Source: Sphingomonas sp. (GTDB lineage Bacteria > Pseudomonadota > Alphaproteobacteria > Sphingomonadales > Sphingomonadaceae). Taken from it: a stretch of 64,000 nt of DNA. The notes below the pieces were generated by a model. It saw only the letters and a list, made by a program, of their open reading frames with translations, did not search any database and was not told where the DNA came from. Positions 27,717 to 36,431 of the stretch are shown in pieces. Location: assembly GCF_004799495.1 (NCBI RefSeq), contig NZ_SSMY01000008.1, forward strand, positions 151,690 through 215,689, read 5' to 3'. The translations under genes were made by a program, and so were the position numbers. Position 1 is the first letter of the stretch; each line of letters opens with the position of its first letter.

Positions 27717-28157
27717 TTACGCCGCGATCACCTCGACCTTGCCCGTGCCGCGCATGTGCCGGCCGAAGCTCTTCGCCGACCGCTTGATGTCGGCGATGTG
27801 CGCGTCGCGCCCCGCCAGTGCCTTCGCGCCGCGATAGGTTGCCGCCAGATCGGGGACGACCACAAGCTTGCCGGCTTCCGCAAAGCGGCGGGCGCTCGCC
27901 AGCGCGGCGGCATCGAGCCCGCCTGCCCCATGGAGCAGGACCACCGTATCGACCGGCTGGGTGCCGCGCGGCGCGACCATATAGCCGTCGACCATACGAT
28001 CGCCGTGGAACACGTATTTGCCGCGGAACACGCGCAGGTCGCCCGTGCCGCCCATCGCGCGCGCCACGCCGGGCAGCGCGACGGTCGCCGCAGTGGCCGC
28101 CGCCATCCCGCCGATCGCCTTGCGACGGCTGATCGAATTCTTGATAACGACGCTCAT
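27717..28157 (-). CDS. Tat-exported short dienelactone-hydrolase-like protein
   Basis: The 146-residue protein has a twin-arginine signal (SISRRKAIGGMAAATAATV ending near ARA) and then a domain resembling the first half of dienelactone hydrolases: DGYMVAPRG, VVLLHGAGGLDAAALASARRFAEAGKLVVVPDL. It stops before the part that should carry the nucleophile elbow and catalytic triad, so it is either a truncated relic or a non-catalytic derivative. The ATG at 28157 has GGGG six bases upstream. It lies 62 bases after virB11 on the same strand and before a strong terminator, so it may be the last gene of that transcript. Confidence 0.65.
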   Translation of the reverse strand: MSVVIKNSISRRKAIGGMAAATAATVALPGVARAMGGTGDLRVFRGKYVFHGDRMVDGYMVAPRGTQPVDTVVLLHGAGGLDAAALASARRFAEAGKLVVVPDLAATYRGAKALAGRDAHIADIKRSAKSFGRHMRGTGKVEVIAA

Positions 28158-28219
28158 CTGCATCCCCTTTTCGCAGCGCTTCGCAACAGCCTAGTCCGAT
28201 CGCGATTCGGACACAAGAT

Positions 28220-29149
28220 TTACCGCGCGAGCACGATCTCCGCGACGTGGCGCCGTCCGCCAGTGCGCGCGAGCTGAACGAACACGTCGACGGTCGAGCG
28301 GACGTAATGATGCACGTCGTCGCGCCCCAGCCGTGTTCCGGTCTGAAGCACCAGCAGCGCGATCTGCTCGATCGCGCGCTCGGCGCTGTCGGCATGGACC
28401 GTCGTCATCGATCCGGGATGGCCGGTGTTGACCGCGCGCAAGAAGGTATAGGCCTCGGGCCCGCGCAACTCGCCGACGATGATCCGGTCGGGACGCATGC
28501 GCAAGGACGCGGCAAGCAGCGAATCGGCGCTGACCTGCGCCTCGCCGAGCGCGCTGCGCGCCGCAAGCAGGCCGACCGCATTGGCGTGGCCTAGGTGAAG
28601 CTCGGGCGTGTCCTCGATCAGGATCAGGCGCTCCTCGGCGGGGATTTCGCGGATCAGCGCGTTGAGGAACGTGGTCTTGCCGGTCGAGGTGCCGCCCGAC
28701 ACCAGGATGTTTTTGCGCGACCGCACCGCGAGCGCGAGCAACGCCGCGATATCGCCCGCGTCGAGCAGCCGCGCGAGCTCGATATCGGCGGCCGAGCGCT
28801 CGCCGACATCGCCGCGCTTCGTCTCGGCGAATGCGCCGGTCGCGACATAGTCGGCGAGGGTGAGATCGGGCGAAATATGCTTGCGGATCGCCAGCGCGAG
28901 CGGGCCGCGCGTCGCCGGGGGTGCGGCGATCTGGACGCGCGCGCCGTCGGGCAAGGTCGCCGACAGCAACGGATGTTCGCGGCTGATCCCCTGGTGCGAC
29001 AGCGCCGCGATCTGGCGCGCGAGGCGGTCGAGCGTCGCGGGGTCGAGCGCGGGCGCATCATGCCGCTCGGTCGCACCGCCGATCGTCTCGACCCAGATCT
29101 CGCCTGGGCGATTGACGTAGATGTCGGTGACGTCGTCGCGCGCCAGCAC
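28220..29149 (-). CDS. virB11: VirB11-family type IV secretion ATPase
   Basis: VirB11 is a hexameric traffic ATPase at the inner face of the secretion channel. The protein shows VNRPGEIWVE, GISREHPLLSATLPDGARV, the Walker A SGGTSTGKTTFLNALI, the Asp box EERLILIEDTPEL, a Walker B-like MRPDRIIVGELRG and the His box NTGHPGSMTTVHADS. From the GTG at 29149 it is 309 residues, shorter than most. The frame stays open upstream through SDPVYLKSYLAPLG, which looks like the family N-terminus, but only non-standard codons are available there. GGAGG lies seven bases before an ATA. The N-terminus is therefore uncertain. Confidence 0.9.
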   Translation of the reverse strand: MLARDDVTDIYVNRPGEIWVETIGGATERHDAPALDPATLDRLARQIAALSHQGISREHPLLSATLPDGARVQIAAPPATRGPLALAIRKHISPDLTLADYVATGAFAETKRGDVGERSAADIELARLLDAGDIAALLALAVRSRKNILVSGGTSTGKTTFLNALIREIPAEERLILIEDTPELHLGHANAVGLLAARSALGEAQVSADSLLAASLRMRPDRIIVGELRGPEAYTFLRAVNTGHPGSMTTVHADSAERAIEQIALLVLQTGTRLGRDDVHHYVRSTVDVFVQLARTGGRRHVAEIVLAR

Positions 29150-29199
29150 CGCGCCGAGCGGCGCGAGATAGCTTTTGAGATAGACGGGATCGCTCGCGG

Positions 29200-30321
29200 C
29201 TATTTCCGTGCCTCCACGGATGTGAAGTCGAGGTCGCGCGCAACGAACACGCTGATCGACACGCCCTGCTTGACGCGCAAGCTGCGCTGGAACTGCTCGG
29301 ACCCGGTCAGCGGCGACGCGCCCGCGACCGCGCTGCCCGGAACGCTCAGGATCGCCACGCTGTTGTTGTTGCCGGCGAGCCCGGTCGCATAGCCGGTGCC
29401 GATGCTGAGCGCGGTCTGCAGGAACGCCGAGGCGAAACGTTCGAGGAAGTGGCTATTCACTTTGCCCTTGATCCCGACGCGGCCGAGCGGGTCGGCGGCG
29501 GGCGAGCCGAGCGCGATGGTGGCGCCGTCGGGCCGGACCAGCCGCTGCCAGATCACCAGCGCGCGGTTCTGTCCGGGCTGGAGGTCGGCCTTATACTCGC
29601 CGATCAGCCGGCTGCCGCGCGGGATCAGTACCTTGCTTCCGTCGAACCCGCGCACGTCGCGCGTCACCAGCGCGCGCGCCGGGCCGGGCCTGGTCGAATC
29701 GAGCGCGGTTTCGAGCACGGCGGGAATCAGCGCGCCTTGCGGTACCGTCGTCGCGCGGTTGCGCAGCACCGACGCGCGGGCGCGCGTTGCCGACAGCGAC
29801 CCGGCACTACCACCGGTGGCTGCGCCCGCACCGGGCGCGGCGGTCGCCGGATTGCCTTCGGCATCGGTCGACACGGTCGCGCCGCCGGCCCCGGTGACTT
29901 CCGCTGCGGTGGTGTCGACGACCAGCATCGGGCCGCTCGCGATGCGCGGCGTCGGAGGGGGCGGGGCGACGACTTGCGGGGGTTGCGGCGGCTGGACGTA
30001 GACGATGCGCGGCGGCGGCGGCGGAGCTGGTGGCGGAGGGGGCGTTACGACCACCGGCGCGGGCTCCGGAGTCGGTTCGGGTGCGGGCGGGATATAGAGC
30101 GGCGCGGCGGGGGCGGGCACGCCGGTGCCGCTGAAGCGCGGGCTGGTCGACGGCGCGGACAGGACGCGGCGGCGCGCATCGAGGATCAGGAACAGCACCA
30201 GCCCAAGCGCGACGACGCCAGCCACGATCATCCAGTTGGCGATGCCGCTCCGCTGGCGCGCGACGACGGGCCGCGCGCTGTGCTCGATCGGCCCGCGCGG
30301 ATCTTGTCCCGCGACCGCCAT
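29200..30321 (-). CDS. virB10: VirB10-type type IV secretion channel protein
   Basis: VirB10 spans both membranes and gates the outer-membrane pore. The 373-residue protein has a cytoplasmic N-terminus, one membrane helix (about residues 28-47), a proline-rich periplasmic stretch (about 60-130), and the conserved C-terminal domain (VPQGALIPAVLET, VLIPRGSRLIGEY, RLVRPDGATIALGSPAADPLG, KGKVNSHF). The ATG overlaps the virB9 TGA by one base. It is followed 50 bases on by the annotated virB11 start. Confidence 0.93.
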   Translation of the reverse strand: MAVAGQDPRGPIEHSARPVVARQRSGIANWMIVAGVVALGLVLFLILDARRRVLSAPSTSPRFSGTGVPAPAAPLYIPPAPEPTPEPAPVVVTPPPPPAPPPPPRIVYVQPPQPPQVVAPPPPTPRIASGPMLVVDTTAAEVTGAGGATVSTDAEGNPATAAPGAGAATGGSAGSLSATRARASVLRNRATTVPQGALIPAVLETALDSTRPGPARALVTRDVRGFDGSKVLIPRGSRLIGEYKADLQPGQNRALVIWQRLVRPDGATIALGSPAADPLGRVGIKGKVNSHFLERFASAFLQTALSIGTGYATGLAGNNNSVAILSVPGSAVAGASPLTGSEQFQRSLRVKQGVSISVFVARDLDFTSVEARK

Positions 30322-31016
30322 CAGTTGCGCACCTGCGGCACGCGCACCGCCACTGCCATTTCCCGGTCGAGGCGGAAGATCAGCTTGTTGGCGATGCTGT
30401 CGAGAACGTAGCGCCCGTCGCGCATCGCGCCGTCGGCGAGCGTTTCCTTGCCGTCGCGCCCGATCTTGAACACCGCGGGCAAGGTCTGGTCGGCGCGCCA
30501 GATGATGAACGTCTTCGACCCATCGTCGGAGATCGCGTCGGGCTGGATCGTCCGCGTGCCGCTCAATTTGTAGCGGCCCGCGCCGACCGCGGGCTGGTCG
30601 CTCGCGGTCGCTTCGGCGGGCGGCGGCGGATAGGTGAACCGCACCGTGAACGCTTGCGCGCCGCCATAGCCCGTCGACAGCTCGAAATTATACGCGCGCG
30701 CATCGGTGACGACGGTCATGTTGGTTGTGACGCCGCCCTGCGCCGGGCGGATGAACAGCCGGTCGCCGCGCTTGTTGGGGGTGACTTGCCACGCGCCGCT
30801 GTCGCCCACCGCGACGGTTTCGATCCGTTCGTCCGGTGCGAACTCGACCGCGAGCTGATAGCCGGGCGCGACTTGCAGCTGCACGACCTGATCGGCGTCG
30901 TACATCACCGTCTGGATACGCGGGTCGCCGGGGCCGGGGACGGGGCGCACCTGCGCCGCCGCTGGCGCGACCGCCGTCAGCGCGACAAGCGCGGCCAGGA
31001 ACGAGCCTGGCTTCAC
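30321..31016 (-). CDS. virB9: VirB9-type outer-membrane-complex protein
   Basis: VirB9 forms the outer ring of the secretion channel with VirB7 and VirB10. The 231-residue protein has a signal peptide (KPGSFLAALVALTAVAPAAAQ), the N-terminal beta domain (LQVAPGYQLAVEFAPDERIETVAVGDS, then NKRGDRLFIRPA), and the C-terminal domain (YKLSGTRTIQPDAISDDGSKTFIIW). The GTG at 31016 overlaps the virB8 stop (GTGA). No virB7 lipoprotein gene is present beside it. Confidence 0.92.
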   Translation of the reverse strand: MKPGSFLAALVALTAVAPAAAQVRPVPGPGDPRIQTVMYDADQVVQLQVAPGYQLAVEFAPDERIETVAVGDSGAWQVTPNKRGDRLFIRPAQGGVTTNMTVVTDARAYNFELSTGYGGAQAFTVRFTYPPPPAEATASDQPAVGAGRYKLSGTRTIQPDAISDDGSKTFIIWRADQTLPAVFKIGRDGKETLADGAMRDGRYVLDSIANKLIFRLDREMAVAVRVPQVRN

Positions 31017-31807
31017 AACTGGACTTCGGGGGCGACCGGACGCGCGACCGGCGCCGGTTTCACCTTCAATTCGGGCGCGGAGACTTGCGGCTGAATCGCG
31101 GGCGTCGTCGCGACCGGCTCGGGCGGCGTCACGGCTTCCTGGTCGCGGCGATAGCGCGTCACCTGGAAACCGAGCGGGTTGATGAAGCGATCCTCCGCAC
31201 GCATCGGTGCGGTGGTGAACTGGTAACGGATCACCGCCACCCACGCCGCGGCGGGCTGCGGCGCGCCGCCGGCGTCGCGGCGGATCGTCTCGAACCGCAC
31301 CAGCGCGCTGTTGCCGCCCAGCGACGACACGCTCTTCACGTGCGTTTCGACGATGGTCGAGGCGGGCAAGCGGTTGATCGGGCTCGCCGGGTTGGAGGCG
31401 ACGACGCTGCCGACATAGTCCGACCTGGCAGTATCGACCGACCAGGCCTGGACCTTGGCATAGCTCGCCTGCAGCTGTGCGCGATCGTAGCTTTCGCGCG
31501 CGATGACGTACTGGACCAGGAACGATTGCGTCAGCGCGGTGTCGGGCGCGATCTTCTGCGCGTCGAGGGGCTTGAGCTCCTGGACATAGCCGGTCTGCTT
31601 GTCGACGAGCAGCGTGTACGGGACGACCGTCTTGAGCGGGGCGAGGAAGATCAGCGCCAGCGCCTCGCACAGCGCCACCACCAGCGCAACCGTGGCGACG
31701 ATCCACGCGAGCCGGCGCGACGCGCGCAAGGCGTCCTCGCGGTCCTCCGCCCAGCTGCCCGCCTCGCGATAATAAGCGTCGAGCGATTCGCGCGCGGCCT
31801 GTTTCAT
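31013..31807 (-). CDS. virB8: VirB8-type inner-membrane assembly protein
   Basis: VirB8 is a bitopic protein that nucleates channel assembly. The 264 residues contain an amphipathic N-terminus (ARESLDAYYREAGSWAEDRE), a membrane helix (about 33-54), and a periplasmic NTF2-like domain with VPYTLLVDKQTGYVQELKPL and YVIARESYDRAQLQ. A proline-rich C-terminal tail of about 40 residues is added. The ATG overlaps the virB6 stop (ATGA) and its TGA overlaps the virB9 start, so no gene fits between. Confidence 0.92.
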   Translation of the reverse strand: MKQAARESLDAYYREAGSWAEDREDALRASRRLAWIVATVALVVALCEALALIFLAPLKTVVPYTLLVDKQTGYVQELKPLDAQKIAPDTALTQSFLVQYVIARESYDRAQLQASYAKVQAWSVDTARSDYVGSVVASNPASPINRLPASTIVETHVKSVSSLGGNSALVRFETIRRDAGGAPQPAAAWVAVIRYQFTTAPMRAEDRFINPLGFQVTRYRRDQEAVTPPEPVATTPAIQPQVSAPELKVKPAPVARPVAPEVQL

Positions 31808-33075
31808 CGATTGCTGTCCCGCCGTGATGCGCCGGCCGACACGCGCCCGCGCGTCCGCCGCCTGAAACTCTGGCCGAGCGGCACCGCGCCCGCAACCGCT
31901 ACGTCGTTCGACGCGGTGGGCGTGATGCCGGGCCGGCCGCCGAACGATGCCGCCACCGGCTGCGCCGCGAGCGATTCGCGCCGCTGCGTCGCCGATACCG
32001 CATCGGCGATCACCAGCGCGCGGCCGCGTTCGTCCTGCGGCGCGGCCTGGCCGGCGCGCTGGACATCGCGCAGCGTCACGCTGCCGGCAATGCCTGCGGC
32101 GACTCGGTCGCGCAGCACGCGCCAAGCAGGCGGCAGGCGGAAGCCCGCGGCGACCTTGCCGACCGCGACCAGCACGGCGATCAGCGTCACCGCGAAGACC
32201 AAGGTCAGCACCAGCAATTCGACCGGCACCGACGGCGTCGCGATATTCTGGTGCCGCAGATCGAGCACCGCCGCGAGCCACGGTTCGAGCAGCGCCAGTT
32301 CGACGCCGAGCACGATCGCGGTGGCGAGCGCGCCGAGCGCCGCGCCGGTCAACCCGCGCACCCAGCCCTCGAACAATCCGCGCGTTCCGTCGAACAGCAG
32401 GAAGATAACGAACAGCGGCCCGAGCGCGAGGAGCAGCCCCGCGACCAGCCGCACGCTCGCGAAGCTCGCGATCGCGCCCGACAGGAACAGGGCGCGCGCG
32501 CTTCCCAACAGCGAGAAATCGCGCTGCGGGTCCCACCGCGCCCGATTGCCGAGATCCTGCACGCGGCGCAGCTCCGCCGCCTGTTGCGCGGGCGTCAAAT
32601 TGGCGGTCGGTCCGACCGCGACATTGGCGTTCAGCGGACGTCCGGTGCCGACCACGTTCAATTCGGCGAGCTGGTAATCGACCAGCTGCAACCGCGCGAC
32701 GAGCCCGCCCGGCGCGCCGGGCAAGCCCGCCGGTGACCCGATGTTGCTCGCCACTTCGGCGGGCGCACGCAGCGTGATGTCATAGGCAAGCGTGCGGAAC
32801 GCGGGCCAGCTCGTCGCGAGCGCGAGCACTACGCCGACCTTGATCGCCGCGACCACCCCGTCGCGTACCGACGGCGTCTCGCCGAGCAGCAGGCGGTAGC
32901 CGATCAGCGCGATGAACAGCGTCAGCGCCCCGGTCAGCAGCAGCGCCGCCGGGCCGCCGGGGTTGGCCAGTGCCTGATACCCGCCCGCGCCCAAATTCTG
33001 CGCCTGGCAATCGAGGTGCGCGAGCACGCTCGAGAGGAATGAATCGTCCGAAATCGCGGGGCAGGCCACCTGCAT
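31804..33075 (-). CDS. virB6: VirB6-type polytopic membrane protein
   Basis: VirB6 forms the inner-membrane part of the translocation path. The 423-residue protein has about six membrane helices (for example near 40-60, 75-95, 205-235 and 245-300) separated by a periplasmic loop of roughly 100 residues, and a long Ala/Arg-rich cytoplasmic tail. The ATG at 33075 shares one base with the stop of virB4 (TGATG). Position and topology, more than sequence, support the name. The frame could be opened further upstream but only over virB4. Confidence 0.88.
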   Translation of the reverse strand: MQVACPAISDDSFLSSVLAHLDCQAQNLGAGGYQALANPGGPAALLLTGALTLFIALIGYRLLLGETPSVRDGVVAAIKVGVVLALATSWPAFRTLAYDITLRAPAEVASNIGSPAGLPGAPGGLVARLQLVDYQLAELNVVGTGRPLNANVAVGPTANLTPAQQAAELRRVQDLGNRARWDPQRDFSLLGSARALFLSGAIASFASVRLVAGLLLALGPLFVIFLLFDGTRGLFEGWVRGLTGAALGALATAIVLGVELALLEPWLAAVLDLRHQNIATPSVPVELLVLTLVFAVTLIAVLVAVGKVAAGFRLPPAWRVLRDRVAAGIAGSVTLRDVQRAGQAAPQDERGRALVIADAVSATQRRESLAAQPVAASFGGRPGITPTASNDVAVAGAVPLGQSFRRRTRGRVSAGASRRDSNR

Positions 33076-35447
33076 CAGGCACGCTCCAGCAGGCGCGGGA
33101 TCCAGTCGGCGGGGTCGTCGCCGCCTTCCGCCCGGATTTCGTCGAGCAACCGCACGGTGCGCTCGCGCCCCGACAGGATCGTCAGCATGTCGCGCTCGCC
33201 GGTCAGGTTGAGCCGCACCACGACGCTTTCGTTGCCGTGCTTGATCAGGAAGCAATGCGCGTCGTCGGGGAGCGTGCGGACGATCTCATATTCGTGCGGG
33301 GTCAGCCCGAACCCGTCAACATAATCGACCGCGCGCGCCTTCGGGTTGGTCATGAAGATTTGCGTCGCGGCCTGTTCGATGATCGCGCTGGCGATCTTCG
33401 ATTCGAGCGCGTCCTGCGCCGACTGCGTGGCGAAGCCGACGATACCGTTCCTTTTGCGGATCGTCTTTTCCCAGTCCTTGATGCGGCGGACGAACACTTC
33501 GTCGTCGAGCGCTTTCCACCCCTCGTCGACGACGATGATCGCCGCCGACCCGTCGAGCCGTTCCTCGACGCGGTGGAACAGGTACATCATCGCCGGCGTG
33601 CGCACCGCGGGATCATCGAGGATCTGCGTCATGTCGAACCCGACCGCGTCGGCGGTGAGGTCGGTCAGGTCGCGCTCATTGTCGAACAGCCACGCGCGCT
33701 CGCCATCCCCCCACCACGGGCGCAGCCGCGAATAAAGGTCGGCCGCCGTCGGCCGCGACCCGCCGCGGAACAGTTCGGCGAGGTGGCGCAGCCGGCGATG
33801 CTCGGGCGGCTGGTCGAAATTGGCGTCGATCGCATCCTTGATCTTCGCCGCCTCGTCGATGTCGGCGCCGCCCGCGAGCTGCGCGACCCAGTCGATCAGG
33901 AACTGACGGTTGGCGGGATTATCCTCGAGCTGGAGCGGGTTGAGCCCCGCCGCGGTGTCGGGACGCAGCACGTCGTACCGCCCGCCGATCGCACGGATGA
34001 ACAGCTCGGCGCCGCGATCCTTGTCGAAGAAGATGATCCGCGGGTGGAACTTGCGCGCCTGCGCGAGCAGGAAGTTGAGCACCACCGTCTTGCCCGATCC
34101 CGACGGGCCGATGACGGTGAAATTGCCCAGGTCGCCCTGGTGGAAGTTGAAATAATACGGGCCGGCGGCGGTGGTTTCGAGGAGACTCACCGCCTGGCCC
34201 CAATGGTTCGCCTCGGGCTTGCCGAGCGCGAAATTGTGGCTGCTGGCGAACCCCGCGAAATTGCCGGTCGAGATCAGCCCGCGCCGCGCGATATATTTGA
34301 AGTTGCCGGGGAACTGCGCCCAGAACGCCGGTTCGAGCGCGATATCCTCACGCACCGCGATGATCCCGAGGTCGGCGAGCGTCGCCTGCACCTCGGCCAC
34401 CCCGGCATCGACCTCGGCCAGCGTATCGGCGTGGACCGCGACCGTCATGTGGTGCTCGCCGAATCCGGCGCGGCCGGCGGCTACCTCGTCCTTGGCGCTC
34501 GACAATTCGCCGCGCAGCGACACGGCCTCGTCCTCGGCGGAGCGCATGCGGCGCAGCGCCAGGTTCATCTTGCCGAGCGCGGCCTGGCGATCGACGAAGC
34601 CGAAGCTTTGCGACACGGTCAGCTCGAACGGCAGGCGGAGCAGCTCGTCGAGCATCCCCGGCGCGGTCTGCGCGGGGTAATCCTTGATCGACACCATCCC
34701 GACGAAGCTGCGCGCGGTATGGCCGGCGACGCCTAGTTCGACCGTCTCCTCGCCGAAGCTGACGCGGCGGTATGGCAGATAGGCGCCGGCATCCTGCATC
34801 GGCATCAGCACCGGGCGCATCTCGGCGTTATAGAGCGCGGAGAGGAATTCGAGCGGTTCGGAGCACACGCCCGCCTTGGTTTCGTACACGCCGAGCAGCC
34901 GCGGCGCGTAGCTGCCGAGCTGCGCGATCACCGCGTCGCGCGCGGTATCGAGCTGGTGGATATCGTGCGCGACCTGCACGTCGCGATCCTCGCCCGCGCT
35001 CCCGAACCAGCCGCGCACGCGGTCGGCGATCCCGACGCGCCCCTGCATCGGGCGGCGCACCAATGTCAGGAAGATGTCGTTGACGTAGAGCTTGCGCGCC
35101 GACAGCCGCGCGCGCCACGCCGCGTCGAGCTTGGTCGAGAAATCATCGGGAAACTTGTCCGCCAGCTCGACATCGGCCTCGCGCCGGATGACGTGGTGAT
35201 AGACCGCGAAGCGCGACGATCCGATCGCCTGGAGCATCGCGTCGCGCAGCGTTTTTCGATAATTGATCTCGTCGGTGTCGGCGGTCTCGAACAGCAGACC
35301 GCGCAGCTGGATCACCTGCATCAGCAAGCCGTCGCGCGTCTCGACGGTGTGGTCGTCGACGTGCCGGGCGTACGGGAGGTGGAATCCCGCCGCTTTCTCA
35401 CGCTCGACCGCGCGCTTGTCCTCGGTCAGGGGCGGTAGGAGTTGCAT
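33075..35447 (-). CDS. virB4: VirB4-type type IV secretion ATPase
   Basis: VirB4 is the largest conserved ATPase of type IV systems. The 790-residue protein has the CagE/VirB4 N-terminal domain (LTEDKRAVEREKAAGFHLPYARHVDDHT with each part in place) and an AAA-type C-terminal half with Walker A GPSGSGKTVVLNFLL and Walker B-like AAIIVVDEGWKALDD. A relay of AQDALESKIASAIIEQA lies after it. The ATG at 35447 is inside the end of virB3 (22-base overlap), giving the expected length. It is the best-conserved gene of this operon. Confidence 0.95.
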   Translation of the reverse strand: MQLLPPLTEDKRAVEREKAAGFHLPYARHVDDHTVETRDGLLMQVIQLRGLLFETADTDEINYRKTLRDAMLQAIGSSRFAVYHHVIRREADVELADKFPDDFSTKLDAAWRARLSARKLYVNDIFLTLVRRPMQGRVGIADRVRGWFGSAGEDRDVQVAHDIHQLDTARDAVIAQLGSYAPRLLGVYETKAGVCSEPLEFLSALYNAEMRPVLMPMQDAGAYLPYRRVSFGEETVELGVAGHTARSFVGMVSIKDYPAQTAPGMLDELLRLPFELTVSQSFGFVDRQAALGKMNLALRRMRSAEDEAVSLRGELSSAKDEVAAGRAGFGEHHMTVAVHADTLAEVDAGVAEVQATLADLGIIAVREDIALEPAFWAQFPGNFKYIARRGLISTGNFAGFASSHNFALGKPEANHWGQAVSLLETTAAGPYYFNFHQGDLGNFTVIGPSGSGKTVVLNFLLAQARKFHPRIIFFDKDRGAELFIRAIGGRYDVLRPDTAAGLNPLQLEDNPANRQFLIDWVAQLAGGADIDEAAKIKDAIDANFDQPPEHRRLRHLAELFRGGSRPTAADLYSRLRPWWGDGERAWLFDNERDLTDLTADAVGFDMTQILDDPAVRTPAMMYLFHRVEERLDGSAAIIVVDEGWKALDDEVFVRRIKDWEKTIRKRNGIVGFATQSAQDALESKIASAIIEQAATQIFMTNPKARAVDYVDGFGLTPHEYEIVRTLPDDAHCFLIKHGNESVVVRLNLTGERDMLTILSGRERTVRLLDEIRAEGGDDPADWIPRLLERA

Positions 35448-35713
35448 CGCCAGACGCGATAGTTGCGCACGCGCGGGCAGCGGCTGGCGCGAGTCAGCCA
35501 CAGGTCGAAGAAGCGCGGCTCGCGCACGCACAGCACCATGCCGATCAGATGGACGACCACCGCCACCGCCAGCACCCAGATCGAATGGAAGACCAGGAAC
35601 AGCTCGGTCGCGATCACGCCGTTGACGACGAAATAGCTGTAGGTGACGCCCGCGAACATCTGCGGCCGCGTCAACGCGACGAACAAAGGATCGCGGTCTA
35701 CGCCACCCGCCAC
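35426..35713 (-). CDS. virB3: VirB3-type inner-membrane protein
   Basis: The 95-residue protein starts GGVDRDPLFVALTRPQMFAGVTY, the signature of VirB3, followed by two membrane helices (about 28-65) and a RxPRFFDLW motif. It starts at a GTG at 35713, three bases after the virB2 stop, and its end overlaps virB4. VirB3 works together with VirB4 in assembly of the pilus and channel. Confidence 0.9.
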   Translation of the reverse strand: MAGGVDRDPLFVALTRPQMFAGVTYSYFVVNGVIATELFLVFHSIWVLAVAVVVHLIGMVLCVREPRFFDLWLTRASRCPRVRNYRVWRCNSYRP

Positions 35714-35716
35714 GGC

Positions 35717-36097
35717 TTAGTTGCCGAGGCCGGCGGTGGACTGGATGCCCGCGACGATGCTGGCGGCGCCGAACAGGATGAAGCAGCCGATAATGACGGT
35801 CGCGCCGTAGCGCCAGTTGATTCGGCCGGTGAGCATCAGGAACCCGACCGAGGCGACCGCGATCACCGCGACGACGGTGGCGACCGTGCCGAGCAGCGTG
35901 CCCTGCAGCCAGCGCACCGCCGACACGAGCACGCCCGACCCGGCGGGATCGCTCAGCGTATCCTGCGCGTGCGCGACACTCGCCTGGAACATGGTCACGA
36001 TGGCGGCGATCAGCGCCGGGCCCTTGGACTTGATGAAACGCAACGCTCTAACCCCGCCTAACCTGTCGATCGGGAGCGGTTCGCGGAAATCGCGCAT
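35717..36097 (-). CDS. virB2: VirB2-type pilin
   Basis: VirB2 is the pilus subunit. The protein has a long signal region (basic FIKSKGPALIAAIVTMFQASVAHAQ), after which the mature part has two hydrophobic helices separated by a short RINWRYG polar loop, as in VirB2/TrbC pilins. The ATG at 36097 is used. An in-frame TTG before RFIKSKG would give a more typical signal peptide, and the ribosome site is weak for both, so the start is uncertain. It is the first gene of the virB operon and is divergent from the KTSC gene. Confidence 0.85.
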   Translation of the reverse strand: MRDFREPLPIDRLGGVRALRFIKSKGPALIAAIVTMFQASVAHAQDTLSDPAGSGVLVSAVRWLQGTLLGTVATVVAVIAVASVGFLMLTGRINWRYGATVIIGCFILFGAASIVAGIQSTAGLGN

Positions 36098-36222
36098 TGC
36101 GGTATCCGGCGCCCCCAACGCCCGAGTCGCCGGTGTGCACTAGGGCGGGCGGGGTTTCAAGCAGAGTCGGGCGCGGCCAATCTCGCGATGAAACGCGTGT
36201 TTCGCCCGCGCGTTGCCCGTCC

Positions 36223-36417
36223 ATGCCCTCCAGCGTGATCCGATCGTTCGATTACGACGCCGCCCAGCGCCGGCTCGACGTCGAGTTCGTCAGCGGGCGA
36301 CGCTATTTCTACCTCGACGTGCCCGAACGCGAGGTCGAGGCGATGCGCCGCGCGACGTCGAAGGGCGGGTTCTTCAACCGCCGCATCCGCGACCGCTATC
36401 GTTTCGAGCGCGGCTAA
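36223..36417 (+). CDS. KTSC-domain protein
   Basis: The 64-residue protein is almost entirely one KTSC domain: VIRSFDYDAAQRRLDVEF, then GRRYFYLDVPEREVEAMRRATSKGGFFNRRIRDRY. This domain is also found at the C-terminus of some lysyl-tRNA synthetases, and its free-standing role is unknown. It is 14 bases upstream of a DUF72 gene on the same strand, so the two are probably co-transcribed. Confidence 0.88.
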   Translation: MPSSVIRSFDYDAAQRRLDVEFVSGRRYFYLDVPEREVEAMRRATSKGGFFNRRIRDRYRFERG

Positions 36418-36431
36418 GGCATCGTGGCAGC

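Noticed and set aside
29940..30110. Proline-codon repeats in virB10 as a separate repeat element
   Set aside because: They encode the proline-rich periplasmic spacer common to VirB10 proteins and are explained by that.
31800..31810. Hidden virB7 lipoprotein gene between virB6 and virB8
   Set aside because: The two genes overlap by four bases, leaving no space. The gaps around virB9 and virB10 are also closed by overlaps.
28220..36097. Conjugative plasmid or integrative element carrying the virB genes
   Set aside because: No integrase, relaxase, coupling protein, replication gene or flanking direct repeat was seen, and the neighbours are housekeeping genes.
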